Shown: positions 42,349 through 52,347, numbered from the stretch's first letter. The stretch: 64,000 bases of DNA from an uncultured Clostridia bacterium (GCA_947631995.1 CANRNT010000003.1:38216-102215), one strand, 5' to 3'. Notes: generated from the letters alone by a model not told the origin. A program made the numbers and translations.

Positions 42349-43719
42349 ATGGATATAGTTCTGATAGGCAACGGCAAGGTGGGAGGCAATCTGACTTCAC
42401 AGTTGGTGCGCGAGGGTCACAACGTTACGGTGATCGATAAGAATCCCGATAAATTAAAGCGTATACAGGACAGTCAGGACGTTATGTGCATAGAGGGCAA
42501 CGGCGCGACCGCCGAGGTGCAGAAGGAAGCAGGCGTGAACAGAGCCGATCTGCTTATCGCAACGACGCCAAACGACGAAACAAATATGCTTTGCTGCCTT
42601 ATCGCGAAAAAGCTGGGCGCGAAAAAAACTATCTCACGCGTCCGCAATCCGGAGTATTACGGTCAGATAGAGCTGATACGCGAAGATATAAGCCTTTCTA
42701 TGGTCATAAATCCCGAGAGAATGACCGCGGACGAGATATTCAGAGTTCTGGCATTTTCTGCGGCGTCAAGAGTTGAGGTGTTCGCTAAGGGAAGAGTTGA
42801 GCTGGTAGAGTACAAGCTGCACGAAAACTCGCCTCTGATAGGCAAAATGCTGATGGATATCTACGGCTCGTTCAAGACAAAATGCCTCATATGCGCCGTT
42901 CAGAGAAACAAAGGCGACAAGACAGAGATATTTATCCCGTCCGGTAATTTTGTTCTTGAAGCGGGCGACAGGATAAGCATAGCGTCCTCGCACAAGGCTT
43001 TGGAAAAGTTCTTCAGGAGCACGGGGACTTTCAAAAACAAAATAAAGAACGTTATGATAGTCGGCGGCGGAAAGATAGCCTTCTATCTGGCAAGCCAGCT
43101 TTCAGAGATAGGTATGAGCGTAAAGATAATAGAAAGCGATATGCAAAGGTGCCGCGAGCTTGCCGAAAACCTTGACAAGGCGTCCATAATATGCGGCGAC
43201 GGCACGGATCAGGAGCTTCTTCTCGAGGAGGGGCTGAGAGACAGCGACGCGTTCGTATCCCTGACGGGCATTGACGAGGTAAATATCATAACCGCGCTGT
43301 ACGCGAAAAAGAATTCCGAAGCTAAGGTGGTAGCTAAGATAAACCGCGAGAGCTATGTGGATCTTACCGCGCAGCTCGGTCTTGACAGCATAATATCTCC
43401 AAAATTCATTACTGCGACAGGTATACTGAGCTATGTAAGGTCGCTGCAAAACGCCAAGGAAAGCGACATCGAAGCGCTGTATCATCTTGTCGGCAACAAC
43501 GTTGAGGCGATAGAGTTCAAGGTGCGCGACGGGGCAGACGACCTTATAGGCATACCGCTGAAGGATCTGCGTCTTAAAAAGGATATGCTTATCTGCGCGA
43601 TAATAAGAAAGCGCAATATCATAATCCCCAGCGGCGCGGACTGTATAGAAACGGGCGACTCGGTAGTTGTAGTTTCAAAAGATCATCATCTGCGCTCGCT
43701 GAGCGATATGTTCGACTGA
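42349..43719 (+). CDS. trkA: Trk potassium uptake regulatory subunit TrkA
   Basis: Cytoplasmic NAD(H)-binding gating subunit of the Trk/Ktr potassium transporter. The 456 residues contain two RCK-N domains (MDIVLIGNGKVGGNLTSQLV; VMIVGGGKIAFYLASQLSE) each followed by an RCK-C domain, the full TrkA arrangement. The acid NADH-binding residues are seen in VTVIDKNPDKL and VKIIESDMQRC. It lies 33 bases upstream of trkH and forms an operon with it. Confidence 0.96.
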   Translation: MDIVLIGNGKVGGNLTSQLVREGHNVTVIDKNPDKLKRIQDSQDVMCIEGNGATAEVQKEAGVNRADLLIATTPNDETNMLCCLIAKKLGAKKTISRVRNPEYYGQIELIREDISLSMVINPERMTADEIFRVLAFSAASRVEVFAKGRVELVEYKLHENSPLIGKMLMDIYGSFKTKCLICAVQRNKGDKTEIFIPSGNFVLEAGDRISIASSHKALEKFFRSTGTFKNKIKNVMIVGGGKIAFYLASQLSEIGMSVKIIESDMQRCRELAENLDKASIICGDGTDQELLLEEGLRDSDAFVSLTGIDEVNIITALYAKKNSEAKVVAKINRESYVDLTAQLGLDSIISPKFITATGILSYVRSLQNAKESDIEALYHLVGNNVEAIEFKVRDGADDLIGIPLKDLRLKKDMLICAIIRKRNIIIPSGADCIETGDSVVVVSKDHHLRSLSDMFD

Positions 43720-43751
43720 TATCAAAGACGGATAAGAGGAAGCAGTTATAT

Positions 43752-45197
43752 ATGAATAAACGTATCGTACTTCATTATATCTCAAGAGCTATGCTTTTCG
43801 GCGCGGCTCTTTTTCTCCTGCCCGCATTGGTGAGTATTTACTACGGGGAAAGAGATGTGATACTTTTATTCGTTATAATCGCTCTCGCAGTAGCTATAAT
43901 TTCAACTCCGCTTGCGATACTCAAGCCTAAAAACACTAATATGTACAACCGCGAGGCTCTTGTCACGGCGGCGTTCCTATGGGTTATATTCCCTGTTATC
44001 GGCGCGCTGCCTTTCTATTTCAGCGGTGCGATACCGTCGTTTGTTGACTCGGTATTCGAGAGCATTTCGGGATTTACGACGACGGGAGCTTCCATACTTT
44101 CCGAGGTCGAGAGCCTGCCGCGCGGGATACTTTTCTGGCGAAGCTTTACACACTGGGTAGGCGGTATGGGAGTATTGGTACTGCTGATAGCGATACTTCC
44201 CTCCTCCTCGCACGCTATGGCTCTTATGCGCGCCGAATGTCCCGGGCCGCAGGTAGGAAAAATAATGCCTAAGGGCAAAAACAGCGCGGCTGCTTTGTAT
44301 ATAATCTACGCCGTGATAACCGCTGTTGTGTGCGTACTGCTCTTTGCGGGAGGAATGCCCTTATTTGACAGCGTATGTACGGCTATGGGTACTGCCGGAA
44401 CGGGAGGCTTTTCCGTCAGGAACGGCGGCATAGCCGACTACAATTCCGCTTATATCGAGGGCGTTCTCACGGGCGGTATGATAGCTTTCGGAGTAAATTT
44501 CTCGCTGTATTACTTCATACTCATAAAGCGCTTCAAGGACGTATTCAAGAACGGCGAGATGAGAGTATATCTGATACTGATAGCGATAGCGACAGCTATT
44601 GTAGGCGTAAACATATATCCTATCTACGGCTCTGTTGGCAAGAGCTTCAGATACTCGGTGTTCCAGGTGGCTTCGATAATGACGTCCACGGGCTTTGCAA
44701 CGGCTGACTACTGCACTTGGCCTATGCTGTCACAGGTAATACTGCTGATACTGATGTTCATAGGCGCGTGCGGCGGCTCTACGGGCGGCGGCTTCAAGGT
44801 GCAGAGGGTCATAATCACATATAAGAGCGCGATGAAGTCGCTGAAAAAGATTGTACACCCAAACTCCGTAAATCTGGTAAAAAGCGATGACAAGGCTATG
44901 GACAACGAGACCGTTCACGGCGTGCTGAATTACCTTGTAATATACATCGGGATAGTGTTGTTCTCCATAATCCTGCTGTCCGTCAACAACGCGGACTTCA
45001 CAACGACGGTATCCTCTGTTGTTACCTGTCTGAACAACATCGGGCCCGGGCTTGGCGGCGTTGGGCCGACGCAGAATTTCGGCTTCTACTCCGACTTTTC
45101 AAAATGCGTGCTGTCGGTAGATATGCTTCTTGGCAGGCTGGAATGTCTGCCGCTGGTGATACTGATATCTCCCAGCGTATGGAGAAAGAAGTTCTGA
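43752..45197 (+). CDS. trkH: Trk potassium transporter membrane subunit TrkH
   Basis: Potassium-translocating subunit, 481 residues, with many membrane helices and the four selectivity-filter P-loops: SGFTTTGAS, GTAGTGGFS, MTSTGFATAD and CLNNIGPGLGGVGP. Conserved HWVGGMGVLVL lies between loops 1 and 2. It is translated right after trkA and ends at a terminator. Confidence 0.96.
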   Translation: MNKRIVLHYISRAMLFGAALFLLPALVSIYYGERDVILLFVIIALAVAIISTPLAILKPKNTNMYNREALVTAAFLWVIFPVIGALPFYFSGAIPSFVDSVFESISGFTTTGASILSEVESLPRGILFWRSFTHWVGGMGVLVLLIAILPSSSHAMALMRAECPGPQVGKIMPKGKNSAAALYIIYAVITAVVCVLLFAGGMPLFDSVCTAMGTAGTGGFSVRNGGIADYNSAYIEGVLTGGMIAFGVNFSLYYFILIKRFKDVFKNGEMRVYLILIAIATAIVGVNIYPIYGSVGKSFRYSVFQVASIMTSTGFATADYCTWPMLSQVILLILMFIGACGGSTGGGFKVQRVIITYKSAMKSLKKIVHPNSVNLVKSDDKAMDNETVHGVLNYLVIYIGIVLFSIILLSVNNADFTTTVSSVVTCLNNIGPGLGGVGPTQNFGFYSDFSKCVLSVDMLLGRLECLPLVILISPSVWRKKF

Positions 45198-45212
45198 TGA
45201 TAATAACAAAAA

Positions 45213-45243
45213 CGTCCGACCAAACATCGGACGCTTTTTTTGT
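45213..45243 (+). terminator. Intrinsic terminator of trkAH
   Basis: Stem CGTCCGA / TCGGACG with a 7-base loop, followed by a T-run. Confidence 0.9.
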
Positions 45244-45268
45244 TTTTCACTTTCGCACTTTCACTCTT

Positions 45269-45991
45269 TCACACTTTTATCTGCGACAGCACCTTGCCGA
45301 CGCTGTCGTGTATGACGAGCGAGCATTCTCTGTCCATAGGCGTAGGGTCGCGGTTTATCAGCACGAGATACTTTCCTCTGAAGTACCTGACGAACCCTGC
45401 GGCAGGATAAACGGTAAGCGATGTTCCCGCTATTATGAGAGTATCGCAGGAAGCTATGGCGTTGACGGAATTCTCTATCGTTCTGCCGTCGAGCTGCTCC
45501 TCGTAAAGCACGACGTCAGGCTTTATTACGCCGCCGCAGCCGCACCTGGGCACGCCCTCGCTGTTTATGACGTCTCCTATCTCATGGAATTTCCCGCAAT
45601 CCATACAGTAATTACGGTGCACAGAGCCGTGCAGCTCATAGACCGTTTTACTGCCTGCCGCCTGATGAAGGCCGTCGATATTCTGCGTTATGACGGCGGA
45701 AAGCTTTCCCGCCTTTTCAAGCTCGGCAAGCTTTAAATGCGCCGCGTTAGGCTTTGCGGATGTACATATCATCTTGTCGCGGTAAAATCTGAAAAAGTCC
45801 TCCGTATGCGAGATGAAATATCCGTGGCTGAGCATGGTCTCGGGCGGGACGTCGTACTTTTGGTTATACAGTCCGTCCTGCGAACGAAAATCGGGTATGC
45901 CGCTCTCGGTAGACACGCCTGCTCCTCCGAAGAAAACTATCCTCTTTGACGATGATATTATCTCTTGCAGCTTTTCGATATTACTATCCAT
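45269..45991 (-). CDS. NAD-dependent protein deacylase (sirtuin)
   Basis: Class III protein lysine deacylase, 240 residues. NAD-binding blocks VFFGGAGVSTESGIPDFRS, ITQNIDGLHQAAGS with the catalytic His in YELHGSVHRN, the zinc cysteines in CMDCGKF and RCGCGG, and IIAGTSLTVYPAAGF are all present. The short Rossmann-type form is typical of bacterial CobB/SrtN. ATG 45991 follows GGAGGG; upstream in-frame ATGs have no ribosome site. It is transcribed alone. Confidence 0.95.
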   Translation of the reverse strand: MDSNIEKLQEIISSSKRIVFFGGAGVSTESGIPDFRSQDGLYNQKYDVPPETMLSHGYFISHTEDFFRFYRDKMICTSAKPNAAHLKLAELEKAGKLSAVITQNIDGLHQAAGSKTVYELHGSVHRNYCMDCGKFHEIGDVINSEGVPRCGCGGVIKPDVVLYEEQLDGRTIENSVNAIASCDTLIIAGTSLTVYPAAGFVRYFRGKYLVLINRDPTPMDRECSLVIHDSVGKVLSQIKV

Positions 45992-46075
45992 TTTATTCAC
46001 CCTCCGTACATCGTATAAAAAATATCCCTGATAATATTGTAACACAATATCGCCCGTTTGTCACTACCGTACATC

Positions 46076-46109
46076 AAAAAAAGAAGCGCCCTTAAAAGCG
46101 CTCCTTTTT
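46076..46109. terminator. Bidirectional terminator
   Basis: AGCGC...GCGCT hairpin with A/T runs on both sides, located just after the surface-protein gene and before the sirtuin start region. Confidence 0.7.
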
Positions 46110-46113
46110 TATT

Positions 46114-49011
46114 TTACCTTGCGGTATTTTTCTTGCCTTTGCCCTTGCTGAAAACGGGGAGCATGAAGATCATTCCCATTGCCGCCAGCAGAGCTTTTAC
46201 ATATCCGTCGCCGGCATTTCCCGTTTTTGGAGACTCATCGGAAAGGTTTCCTTTACCCGACTGACCGCCTTGTCCCGACTGACCGCCTTGTCCCGACTGA
46301 CTGCCCTGTCCTGACTGTCCGCCTTGCTCGGTATCGTTGTCCTGTTCATTACTGCTGTTGTAAATTTCGATATTCACAACGCTTTCGCCATTAGCTATCT
46401 CCTCCTGCTTTACCGCTTCGGGAGCGAACTGGACATCTATAATACTGCTTCCTGCGGCAAGGTCGGAAGCACTTATCTCTATCACCATGCTCTTTTCGCC
46501 TATGCCGCCGCTCACTACATCATACTTGCACGGAACTGACAGTATGTCTACAACGTATCCGTCATCGGCAGATATATTTAGCCTTACGCGCTCTCCGTCG
46601 CTGACGCTGAACACGCTTTCCTTGCCCTCGGCTGTTACTGTTCCGCCAAAGGTATCGGAAAGGACTACGCTCTTTCCTGTCGGCTCGGCGCTGCCCCTTA
46701 CTACCGCTACGGCATACGGGCTGAACGATTTACAGGTGACGAGCAGACCATATTTTGTCACAACACAGGGTATCTCTTCAACGCCTGCTTCGTTGCCGTA
46801 TTCGTCCTTCATAAAGTGGTACACCTTAAAGGTAACGCCCTCGTCCTCGGGGCCGTATCCCTCGGGGAAGCCGAGGCACACTCTGACGCCCTGTCCCGTT
46901 TCAACTACCTGCTTTTTGCAGACGGTGAGGTTTATATTGAACGTTTGGCTTGTAAGCACCTCGCTGCTGTTTACGGAGTCTATCATCTCATTCATCTTGT
47001 CGGTCTGGCTATGGCTCGGCTCGGTAACTACGAGAGCCATACGGTGCTTTAGCAGCTCGGACACATTTCCGCCGTCGGAGGTTTTCCAGTCCTGCGTAGA
47101 TATATCGCTGTTTTCGATGAGCGTAGGCTGTGCATAGAGGTTCCAGAAGTAGCCCTGCGACCTGTAAGCGCACACCGCACATCTGAACGAAGCTCCGTAT
47201 GTGAACTCAACGGGCGCTTTGCCGCTGCTCTCGCCGACAAGTCCCTTAACGGTGAAGTTATAGAAAGTATTATCTCCTGCCCACGAGCTGTCGGGAGTAA
47301 AGTCGAAGCTTACGGTGCTTGTTCCGTCAAACTCAACATTTCCCACAACTGCGTTCAGCTTATTGTTGAATTTATTCTCTGTCCTCAGCTCCAGACCTAT
47401 CTCTCCGCTTCCGTCTGGCACGAGCACGTCGTCAAACTCTATCTCAACGTGATACGGCTTCGATGTTTCCGCGTCGAGCCAACAGTCGAGTCTGGGAGAG
47501 CTTTTCTTAGGATACGGCGGAGCTTTATAGGTTCCCGAAGCATTATGGAGCATACCCGTAGTTGCCGTCATCAGATAAGGGTCGCCGTAAAAAGCAGAAT
47601 CAGGGTATTTGCCGTCTACCAGTATCGACGACGGAGCGCTCTCAGTTATGCCGAACTCTATATACTCTATCTGCGGAAGCACCATTACAAGTTCCGTATC
47701 GGTATCGTAAAAGTCGCTCGTTCCCGTATTATATATCTCGGGTCTTATATGATACCAGTCGGTATACACAAGGTCGTTCATATCATTATCGGGGCTGTAA
47801 AAACGGCACACCATATAATAGCCGTTCTCGGCAGCCTTTTTATATCCCATACCGCGGAAGCTTATACGGTATTCGCCTGCCTTGAGGTCTTCGCCGTACA
47901 CCTGCGCGTTGGCGTTATACTTCACTACCAGTCCGTTATCGAACTCGCTTACCTCAACGCCGAAGTCCTCGATATCCAGCATAGGATAGCTGAAAGGATA
48001 CTCCGCCTCCGACATATACTTGCCGGGCGTATGGTGCTGCGACATTTTAAGGTCGCTGACGAGCAGATACTCATGGTTCTCATATCCGTCAAGACCGTTT
48101 GTAACGGCAGCTCTTGTATTTATAGGGTCGTCCATGGTCGGGTCAACGCCGTACCATTTGCCGTCTATCTGAACGTTAGTCCACATATGCAGCTCGACGG
48201 TATCCTCGCTATGCTTATACACGCCCTGAACGAGCACGCACGGTATACCCAGCTTATCCAGCACAGATTTGAACGCTCTCGAATAGCCCTCGCACACCGC
48301 TTCTCCTCTTACGAGAGAGCCGTATGCGGTACGGACTAGAGGTATATTCTCCGTTTTGCAGGAATCCTCCAATCTATATGAGGTATGCTGTGTTATATAG
48401 TCGTGTACTGCTTCGACCTTTTTGGCGGTAATATTCTCGCCCGCTCCTGCGGCGGCGCTGTTTGCTATCTGCGCTATGTTATCCACCGCTTTATTATACT
48501 CTGACACAGCCGCGTCTACCTGCTCGGCGCTCTCGAAGCCATGAGTATAATAGGTATCGTATCTTCCCTTGCCGAGATAGATATGATATCCGCCGGCGGA
48601 CGTTGTAGCTCTTATTGAAAGTGCAGAAAAATCTACATAGAACACATCGGCGTGGTCTGCATAGAAAGCGTCCCTTGCCGCTCCGTAATCTTTAAGCAAA
48701 GCTACGGGTTGTTCTCCAGCGAGGTACTCAGCGGCGGTCTGCTGGTCTATGAACGGAGAAGCACCTGCCGTAAGCTCCAGACTTTCCTTGCCCGTTTTGA
48801 AAATGCCGTCGTCAAGCATTTTCTGCATTGCGTCATATATCACCTTAGCGTCGTCGGTAAGCTGGTCATAAAAATACCGCTGAACGGCAGTATTATCTGA
48901 CGCGTCGGCGGAATGAGCGTCTATCCCGCCCGGCGCTATGCCGTAAAGCGCGGCAGAAACGAACATCAGCAGCGCTACGCAGAATGAGACAGTCCTTTTA
49001 ACTTTTGCCAT
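46114..49011 (-). CDS. Sortase-type cell-surface protein with transglutaminase-like domain
   Basis: A 965-residue secreted protein. The N-terminal signal peptide VSFCVALLMFVSAALYGIAPG is followed by a transglutaminase-like domain at about residues 200-330, with the triad Cys in RGEAVCEGYSRAFK, His in VELHMWTNV and Asp in WYGVDPTMDDP. Several beta-rich regions follow, then a Gly/Gln/Ser repeat (GQGSQSGQGGQSGQGG) and a wall-anchor signal: SPKTG, a hydrophobic helix and the basic tail KGKGKK. It should be linked to peptidoglycan by a sortase and act as protease or cross-linking enzyme on the surface. No sortase gene is in the window. Confidence 0.88.
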   Translation of the reverse strand: MAKVKRTVSFCVALLMFVSAALYGIAPGGIDAHSADASDNTAVQRYFYDQLTDDAKVIYDAMQKMLDDGIFKTGKESLELTAGASPFIDQQTAAEYLAGEQPVALLKDYGAARDAFYADHADVFYVDFSALSIRATTSAGGYHIYLGKGRYDTYYTHGFESAEQVDAAVSEYNKAVDNIAQIANSAAAGAGENITAKKVEAVHDYITQHTSYRLEDSCKTENIPLVRTAYGSLVRGEAVCEGYSRAFKSVLDKLGIPCVLVQGVYKHSEDTVELHMWTNVQIDGKWYGVDPTMDDPINTRAAVTNGLDGYENHEYLLVSDLKMSQHHTPGKYMSEAEYPFSYPMLDIEDFGVEVSEFDNGLVVKYNANAQVYGEDLKAGEYRISFRGMGYKKAAENGYYMVCRFYSPDNDMNDLVYTDWYHIRPEIYNTGTSDFYDTDTELVMVLPQIEYIEFGITESAPSSILVDGKYPDSAFYGDPYLMTATTGMLHNASGTYKAPPYPKKSSPRLDCWLDAETSKPYHVEIEFDDVLVPDGSGEIGLELRTENKFNNKLNAVVGNVEFDGTSTVSFDFTPDSSWAGDNTFYNFTVKGLVGESSGKAPVEFTYGASFRCAVCAYRSQGYFWNLYAQPTLIENSDISTQDWKTSDGGNVSELLKHRMALVVTEPSHSQTDKMNEMIDSVNSSEVLTSQTFNINLTVCKKQVVETGQGVRVCLGFPEGYGPEDEGVTFKVYHFMKDEYGNEAGVEEIPCVVTKYGLLVTCKSFSPYAVAVVRGSAEPTGKSVVLSDTFGGTVTAEGKESVFSVSDGERVRLNISADDGYVVDILSVPCKYDVVSGGIGEKSMVIEISASDLAAGSSIIDVQFAPEAVKQEEIANGESVVNIEIYNSSNEQDNDTEQGGQSGQGSQSGQGGQSGQGGQSGKGNLSDESPKTGNAGDGYVKALLAAMGMIFMLPVFSKGKGKKNTAR

Positions 49012-49173
49012 AATATCATCTCCCGTTTATTTGTTCTTTCTTGCTCTTATATATCTTTTTGCGCCGAGCAGGCGCGCCGCAAAATCTTACGGTAATAATA
49101 TTATATGACATCGGTTTCCTTTTGTCAACAATTTTTTGCCCCGTAAAATGGTAATTTTTTGAGTATTGGTTAA

Positions 49174-49214
49174 ATTAAAAAACTCCGCCGCCACAGATAG
49201 TGGCAACGAAGTTT
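49174..49214 (-). terminator. Intrinsic terminator of the carbonic anhydrase gene
   Basis: Stem AACT.CG..GCCAC / GTGGC..CG.AGTT with 5-base loop; TTTTTT follows on the minus strand. About 36 bases after the stop. Confidence 0.8.
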
Positions 49215-49250
49215 TGCTATACTTGATAATGTGTCCAGTCGTTTACCTGC

Positions 49251-49823
49251 TCATATCCCGAACTCGACTCTGCCGTCCTCCAGCCTATAAAGCGCGCCTA
49301 CGACCTTTAGTCCATGCTCCTCCTCGCGGCGAATTTCCAGACTGCTCTCTATCAGCTCCACGCTTCTTCTTACGTTCAAACAGCAAGCCTTATAGTCGTC
49401 GGTCTCCTCGCCTATTGCTATGCGTATCTCGTCCGTAATGAACTTAACATAGCCGTCGGGGTCGTGGTTTATGGCGGCGTCCACCGCTCCGCAATGGTCG
49501 TGACCCAGAACCACTATCAGCTTTATCCCGAGGTGCTCCGCCGCATACTCTATCGAGCCGAGCTGGTGGCTGTCTATAACGTTTCCAGCGACGCGGATAA
49601 CGAACAGGTCGCCTATGCCAGCTCCGAAGATACTCTCGGGTATCACTCTGGAGTCGGAGCATGAAACTATGGCAGCATACGGGCGCTGACCGTTCTCGAG
49701 CGTATCTGCTCTTCTGTCGGCGGATATATCGCCTATGCCTCTTTCGGCGGTTATGTACGCTTTGTTGCCCGTTTTTAATCTTTCAAGCGCTTCGGCGGCG
49801 CTGACTGCCTCACTTGTTATCAT
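49251..49823 (-). CDS. Beta-class carbonic anhydrase
   Basis: Zinc enzyme interconverting CO2 and bicarbonate, 190 residues. Zinc ligands and catalytic dyad appear in AAIVSCSDSRVIPE (CxDxR) and VVLGHDHCGAVDAA (HxxC). FVIRVAGNVID and SIEYAAEHLG are family blocks. It is downstream of the licD-like gene on the same strand with 26 bases between, so the two may be co-transcribed. Confidence 0.94.
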   Translation of the reverse strand: MITSEAVSAAEALERLKTGNKAYITAERGIGDISADRRADTLENGQRPYAAIVSCSDSRVIPESIFGAGIGDLFVIRVAGNVIDSHQLGSIEYAAEHLGIKLIVVLGHDHCGAVDAAINHDPDGYVKFITDEIRIAIGEETDDYKACCLNVRRSVELIESSLEIRREEEHGLKVVGALYRLEDGRVEFGI

Positions 49824-49849
49824 AGCGTTTTCTCACTATCCTTGCTTTT

Positions 49850-51298
49850 TTATATATCATACTTTTTCAGGACTTCAACACATCTTTGGTAATGCTCGTA
49901 CGACCGTGAAACGTGCATATGCGTATCCATATCTCCCGGCAGAGTATATATATCGCCGTAAAGCTCTGTCAGCCTATCCGCAATGCGCGCGGGAGCAAGG
50001 CAGTTTACGCCGTCAAACTCTATCTCTGTCAGCGGGAATATCCTGTCATAAGCTTGTATACCGCCGTTTCTCACGATAAAGCAATCGAAGTTGTCTATTC
50101 CCCAGACTACCGCGTTACCCGAATTTTCTCTGATATCCAGTATCTTATTATACTCGTCGCGTCTTTGCGTTATGATACGCGCATGCTCCTCGTTATGTAT
50201 TTTAAGTCTTTCTTCTCTGTTAAGTCCCGGCGTATCGTCGATATGCCTGAATTTAAGCATTTCGTCGCTGAACATACGCCTGTATCTTTTTACCTCTTCC
50301 CACGACGCCTGCATATTATCGGTCTGCATAAAATCATGGATAAATATATCTATGAAAACCTTGATATCGTCATCGAGATATCTTACTCTGACGACGTTGT
50401 TTGTAAAGTCGTCGGCACAATAATGCTCGGTTATCTTTATGAACGTATCCTCTCCGCTGACCGCCTGCTGAAGTCTGACGATATCCTTTCTCATCATGCC
50501 TACGTCCATATCATCGTCCCACGGCACGAAGCCTGAGTGCCTTACCGCGCCGAGCAGAGTACCGAAATCCAGCCAATAATCTATATTATGCTTGCGGCAC
50601 ACCCTGTCAAACTCCTTCAGCAGCACCGATGTTGCCCTTTGCATAACTCTCATCTTTTCGTCTTCCGTATAAAGAGAAGCAAAAAATCTCTTTTTAGCGT
50701 CGAGAGCTGTTTCGCCGTTTTGTTTGGCGTTCTGCCAATAGACAAAGCGCTCTTTCATATAGTTGGTAACGACCTCATAGCGTATGCTCTCCGTTATGCC
50801 GATGAGCCTGTTTATACCGTCGCCCATCTCTTCCAGTCTGCGCCTTACATTTTCATGCTCAAGCTGCTCCTCATATACGGACAGCTGCTGTATTATGATA
50901 AAATTTAACGGTCCATACAGCAGTCCGCCCCTGAAGCCGATATACTCATAATCATCGCTGTCGGGAACGAACACGGCTTTGCACCTTGCAAACTGCTCCG
51001 CGTCGTTTTTATTTACGGAGTATTCGCATATCTTGAATATCCTCTTTGTATCCTTGCTCAAAAGCAAAAAGTCAATATGGTGCGACTTGGTCTTTATCCT
51101 GAACGAGATGTCCAGTATATATCTTACGCCCGCTCTCGGTCTGTCAAAAAGGGGTATGCAGGCGTGGTCGTCGGCACGGCTTTTCGGCTTTCTGGACAGC
51201 TTGATAAGGCCGCCGCGTGTTTTTCTTTTCCAAAAACAATGCGAGGCATACCGATAATCAAGCTTGGCGTTGTCATATTGAACGACTGTTCCCAACAT
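49850..51298 (-). CDS. LicD-family phosphotransferase
   Basis: A 482-residue protein whose second half is a LicD domain: DYWLDFGTLLGAVRHSGFVP followed by WDDDMDVGM and, further on, FIDIFIHDFM. LicD proteins transfer phosphocholine or similar phospho-groups to surface glycans. The first 200 residues are not familiar; they contain Tyr-rich and charged stretches (FKICEYSVNKNDAEQF). The start MLGTVVQYDN at 51298 follows TTTGGAGAG. The cell-wall-binding repeat protein at 62.4 kb could bind choline put on the wall by such an enzyme, but that link is inferred. Confidence 0.85.
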   Translation of the reverse strand: MLGTVVQYDNAKLDYRYASHCFWKRKTRGGLIKLSRKPKSRADDHACIPLFDRPRAGVRYILDISFRIKTKSHHIDFLLLSKDTKRIFKICEYSVNKNDAEQFARCKAVFVPDSDDYEYIGFRGGLLYGPLNFIIIQQLSVYEEQLEHENVRRRLEEMGDGINRLIGITESIRYEVVTNYMKERFVYWQNAKQNGETALDAKKRFFASLYTEDEKMRVMQRATSVLLKEFDRVCRKHNIDYWLDFGTLLGAVRHSGFVPWDDDMDVGMMRKDIVRLQQAVSGEDTFIKITEHYCADDFTNNVVRVRYLDDDIKVFIDIFIHDFMQTDNMQASWEEVKRYRRMFSDEMLKFRHIDDTPGLNREERLKIHNEEHARIITQRRDEYNKILDIRENSGNAVVWGIDNFDCFIVRNGGIQAYDRIFPLTEIEFDGVNCLAPARIADRLTELYGDIYTLPGDMDTHMHVSRSYEHYQRCVEVLKKYDI

Positions 51299-51408
51299 AT
51301 TTACACTCTCCAAATAAAAATTAAACTTTACGATAATTATATAAAGATCCGCTAAGGATCGTTTTTCCACGGGAACAAGGGGTGATGTTTTACCCGAAAT
51401 GCATATTG

Positions 51409-52119
51409 CTAACGGCTGCCCTCTGCTTTGACAGTTTTCAAAGCGGCAATAAGCATTCTTTTTATCTCAAGGCAGTCATCAAGCATAGAGCTTCCGTCAG
51501 GATCTTCAATATATCCAGACAGTGTAGCAGTAGTGAGCCGGGCCCAAGTCGGTTTTTGCAGGCATATTTCCGCCAATACGTTGTTGTCAGGTCTTGACAT
51601 ACGTCAAGTATGTCTGCGACCTGTCGCCTAGTCTTGACGAAAATCTGCTCTGCAAAAACTGCTGTGCACCTCACACCGAGGGATTTTGAGGCGGTTTTTT
51701 GTTCATTGTGATGCAGACAGGCTGACGCCTGTCAAAGAGCAAGGGGCAAAAAGAGCCCAAAAGCACCGGCGTGAGACGGCTCGGGTTCGGCTCACTACTG
51801 CTATAAGCAACCGCAGCCAGTATTCCGTTTCGGCAGTTTCTTTCAGCGCTATCTGCATTTTGGCAATAAAGTCTGCTCGGCTAACTCCGTAAGCTGCCTC
51901 GTTGGCATTTGCTCCTATTGAAGTTCCGCTGCGAATTATTTGCTTTGATATGATAGTCTCATGCTTTTCTTTTGTAAGATATTGATACAGCTTTACTATC
52001 CTTGCCGCAAACAATAAACTTTTGTCCAAAATCGGGCTTGCCACTAAGACGCCGCCTTTCTTGACATTTTTAGTGATGAGTGAATAATTATGAAACCGCC
52101 GCAGCGCGTTATTTATCAC
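51409..52119 (-). pseudogene. Four-helix-bundle (23S rRNA IVS-type) protein gene split by a MITE
   Basis: The 5' part (52119 to about 51806) encodes LDKSLLFAARIVKLYQYLTK ... SGTSIGANANEAAYGVSRA ... ETEYWLRLL. The 3' part (about 51524 to 51409) encodes TLSGYIEDP ... DDCLEIKRMLIAALKT. Removing the inserted 51527-51803 element and one TA joins the halves in frame (WLRLL-TLSGYIED), giving a complete protein of the TIGR02436 type. The family's function is unclear; members occur in rRNA intervening sequences and beside repeats. The true start may be GTG near 52044 rather than ATG 52119. Confidence 0.85.
51527..51803 (+). mobile_element. MITE with terminal inverted repeats
   Basis: About 277 bases flanked by TA dinucleotides. 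The ends are TAGCAGTAGTGAGCCG (from 51525) and its complement CGGCTCACTACTGCTA (to 51803), a 16-bp perfect inverted repeat with partial extension beyond. It encodes nothing convincing and contains inner palindromes (TACTTGAC near 51610). It interrupts a four-helix-bundle gene; a TA target suggests mobilisation by a Tc1/mariner or IS630-type transposase. Confidence 0.85.
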
Positions 52120-52140
52120 ATCATATGAATTATAAATTAG

Positions 52141-52252
52141 TGAATAGTGAATAGTGATTAATGAATAGTGAATAGTACAGAAACGCCCTGTATACTGACC
52201 GATACTATTATCTATTAACTATTCACTATTAACTTTTCACTAAGCCCTTAAC
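52141..52252. repeat. Inverted heptamer tandem repeats
   Basis: TAGTGAA units (period 7) at 52139-52178 face ACTATTC/ACTATTA units at 52208-52241, forming a large imperfect hairpin in the tRNA/four-helix-bundle gap. The same 7-base units appear near 2240, 12250 and 12710. Confidence 0.75.
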
Positions 52253-52270
52253 GCTAGTCAAGGGCGTTTC

Positions 52271-52347
52271 TGGTGCGCCCGACTGGAGTCGAACCAGCGG
52301 CCTTCAGAGTCGGAGTCTGACGCTCTATCCAACTGAGCTACGAGCGC
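52271..52347 (-). tRNA. tRNA-Arg (anticodon CCG)
   Basis: A 77-base cloverleaf with encoded CCA. The acceptor stem GCGCTCG pairs with CGGGCGC, the D-arm GCTCAGTTGGATAGAGC and T-arm CTGGTTCGACTCCAG are standard, and the anticodon arm is TCAGA-CTCCGAC-TCTGA, giving anticodon CCG for the arginine codon CGG. Confidence 0.95.

Noticed and set aside
47449..48339. 296-codon open frame on the plus strand
   Set aside because: Antisense of the transglutaminase-like surface protein; composition is a shadow of that frame.
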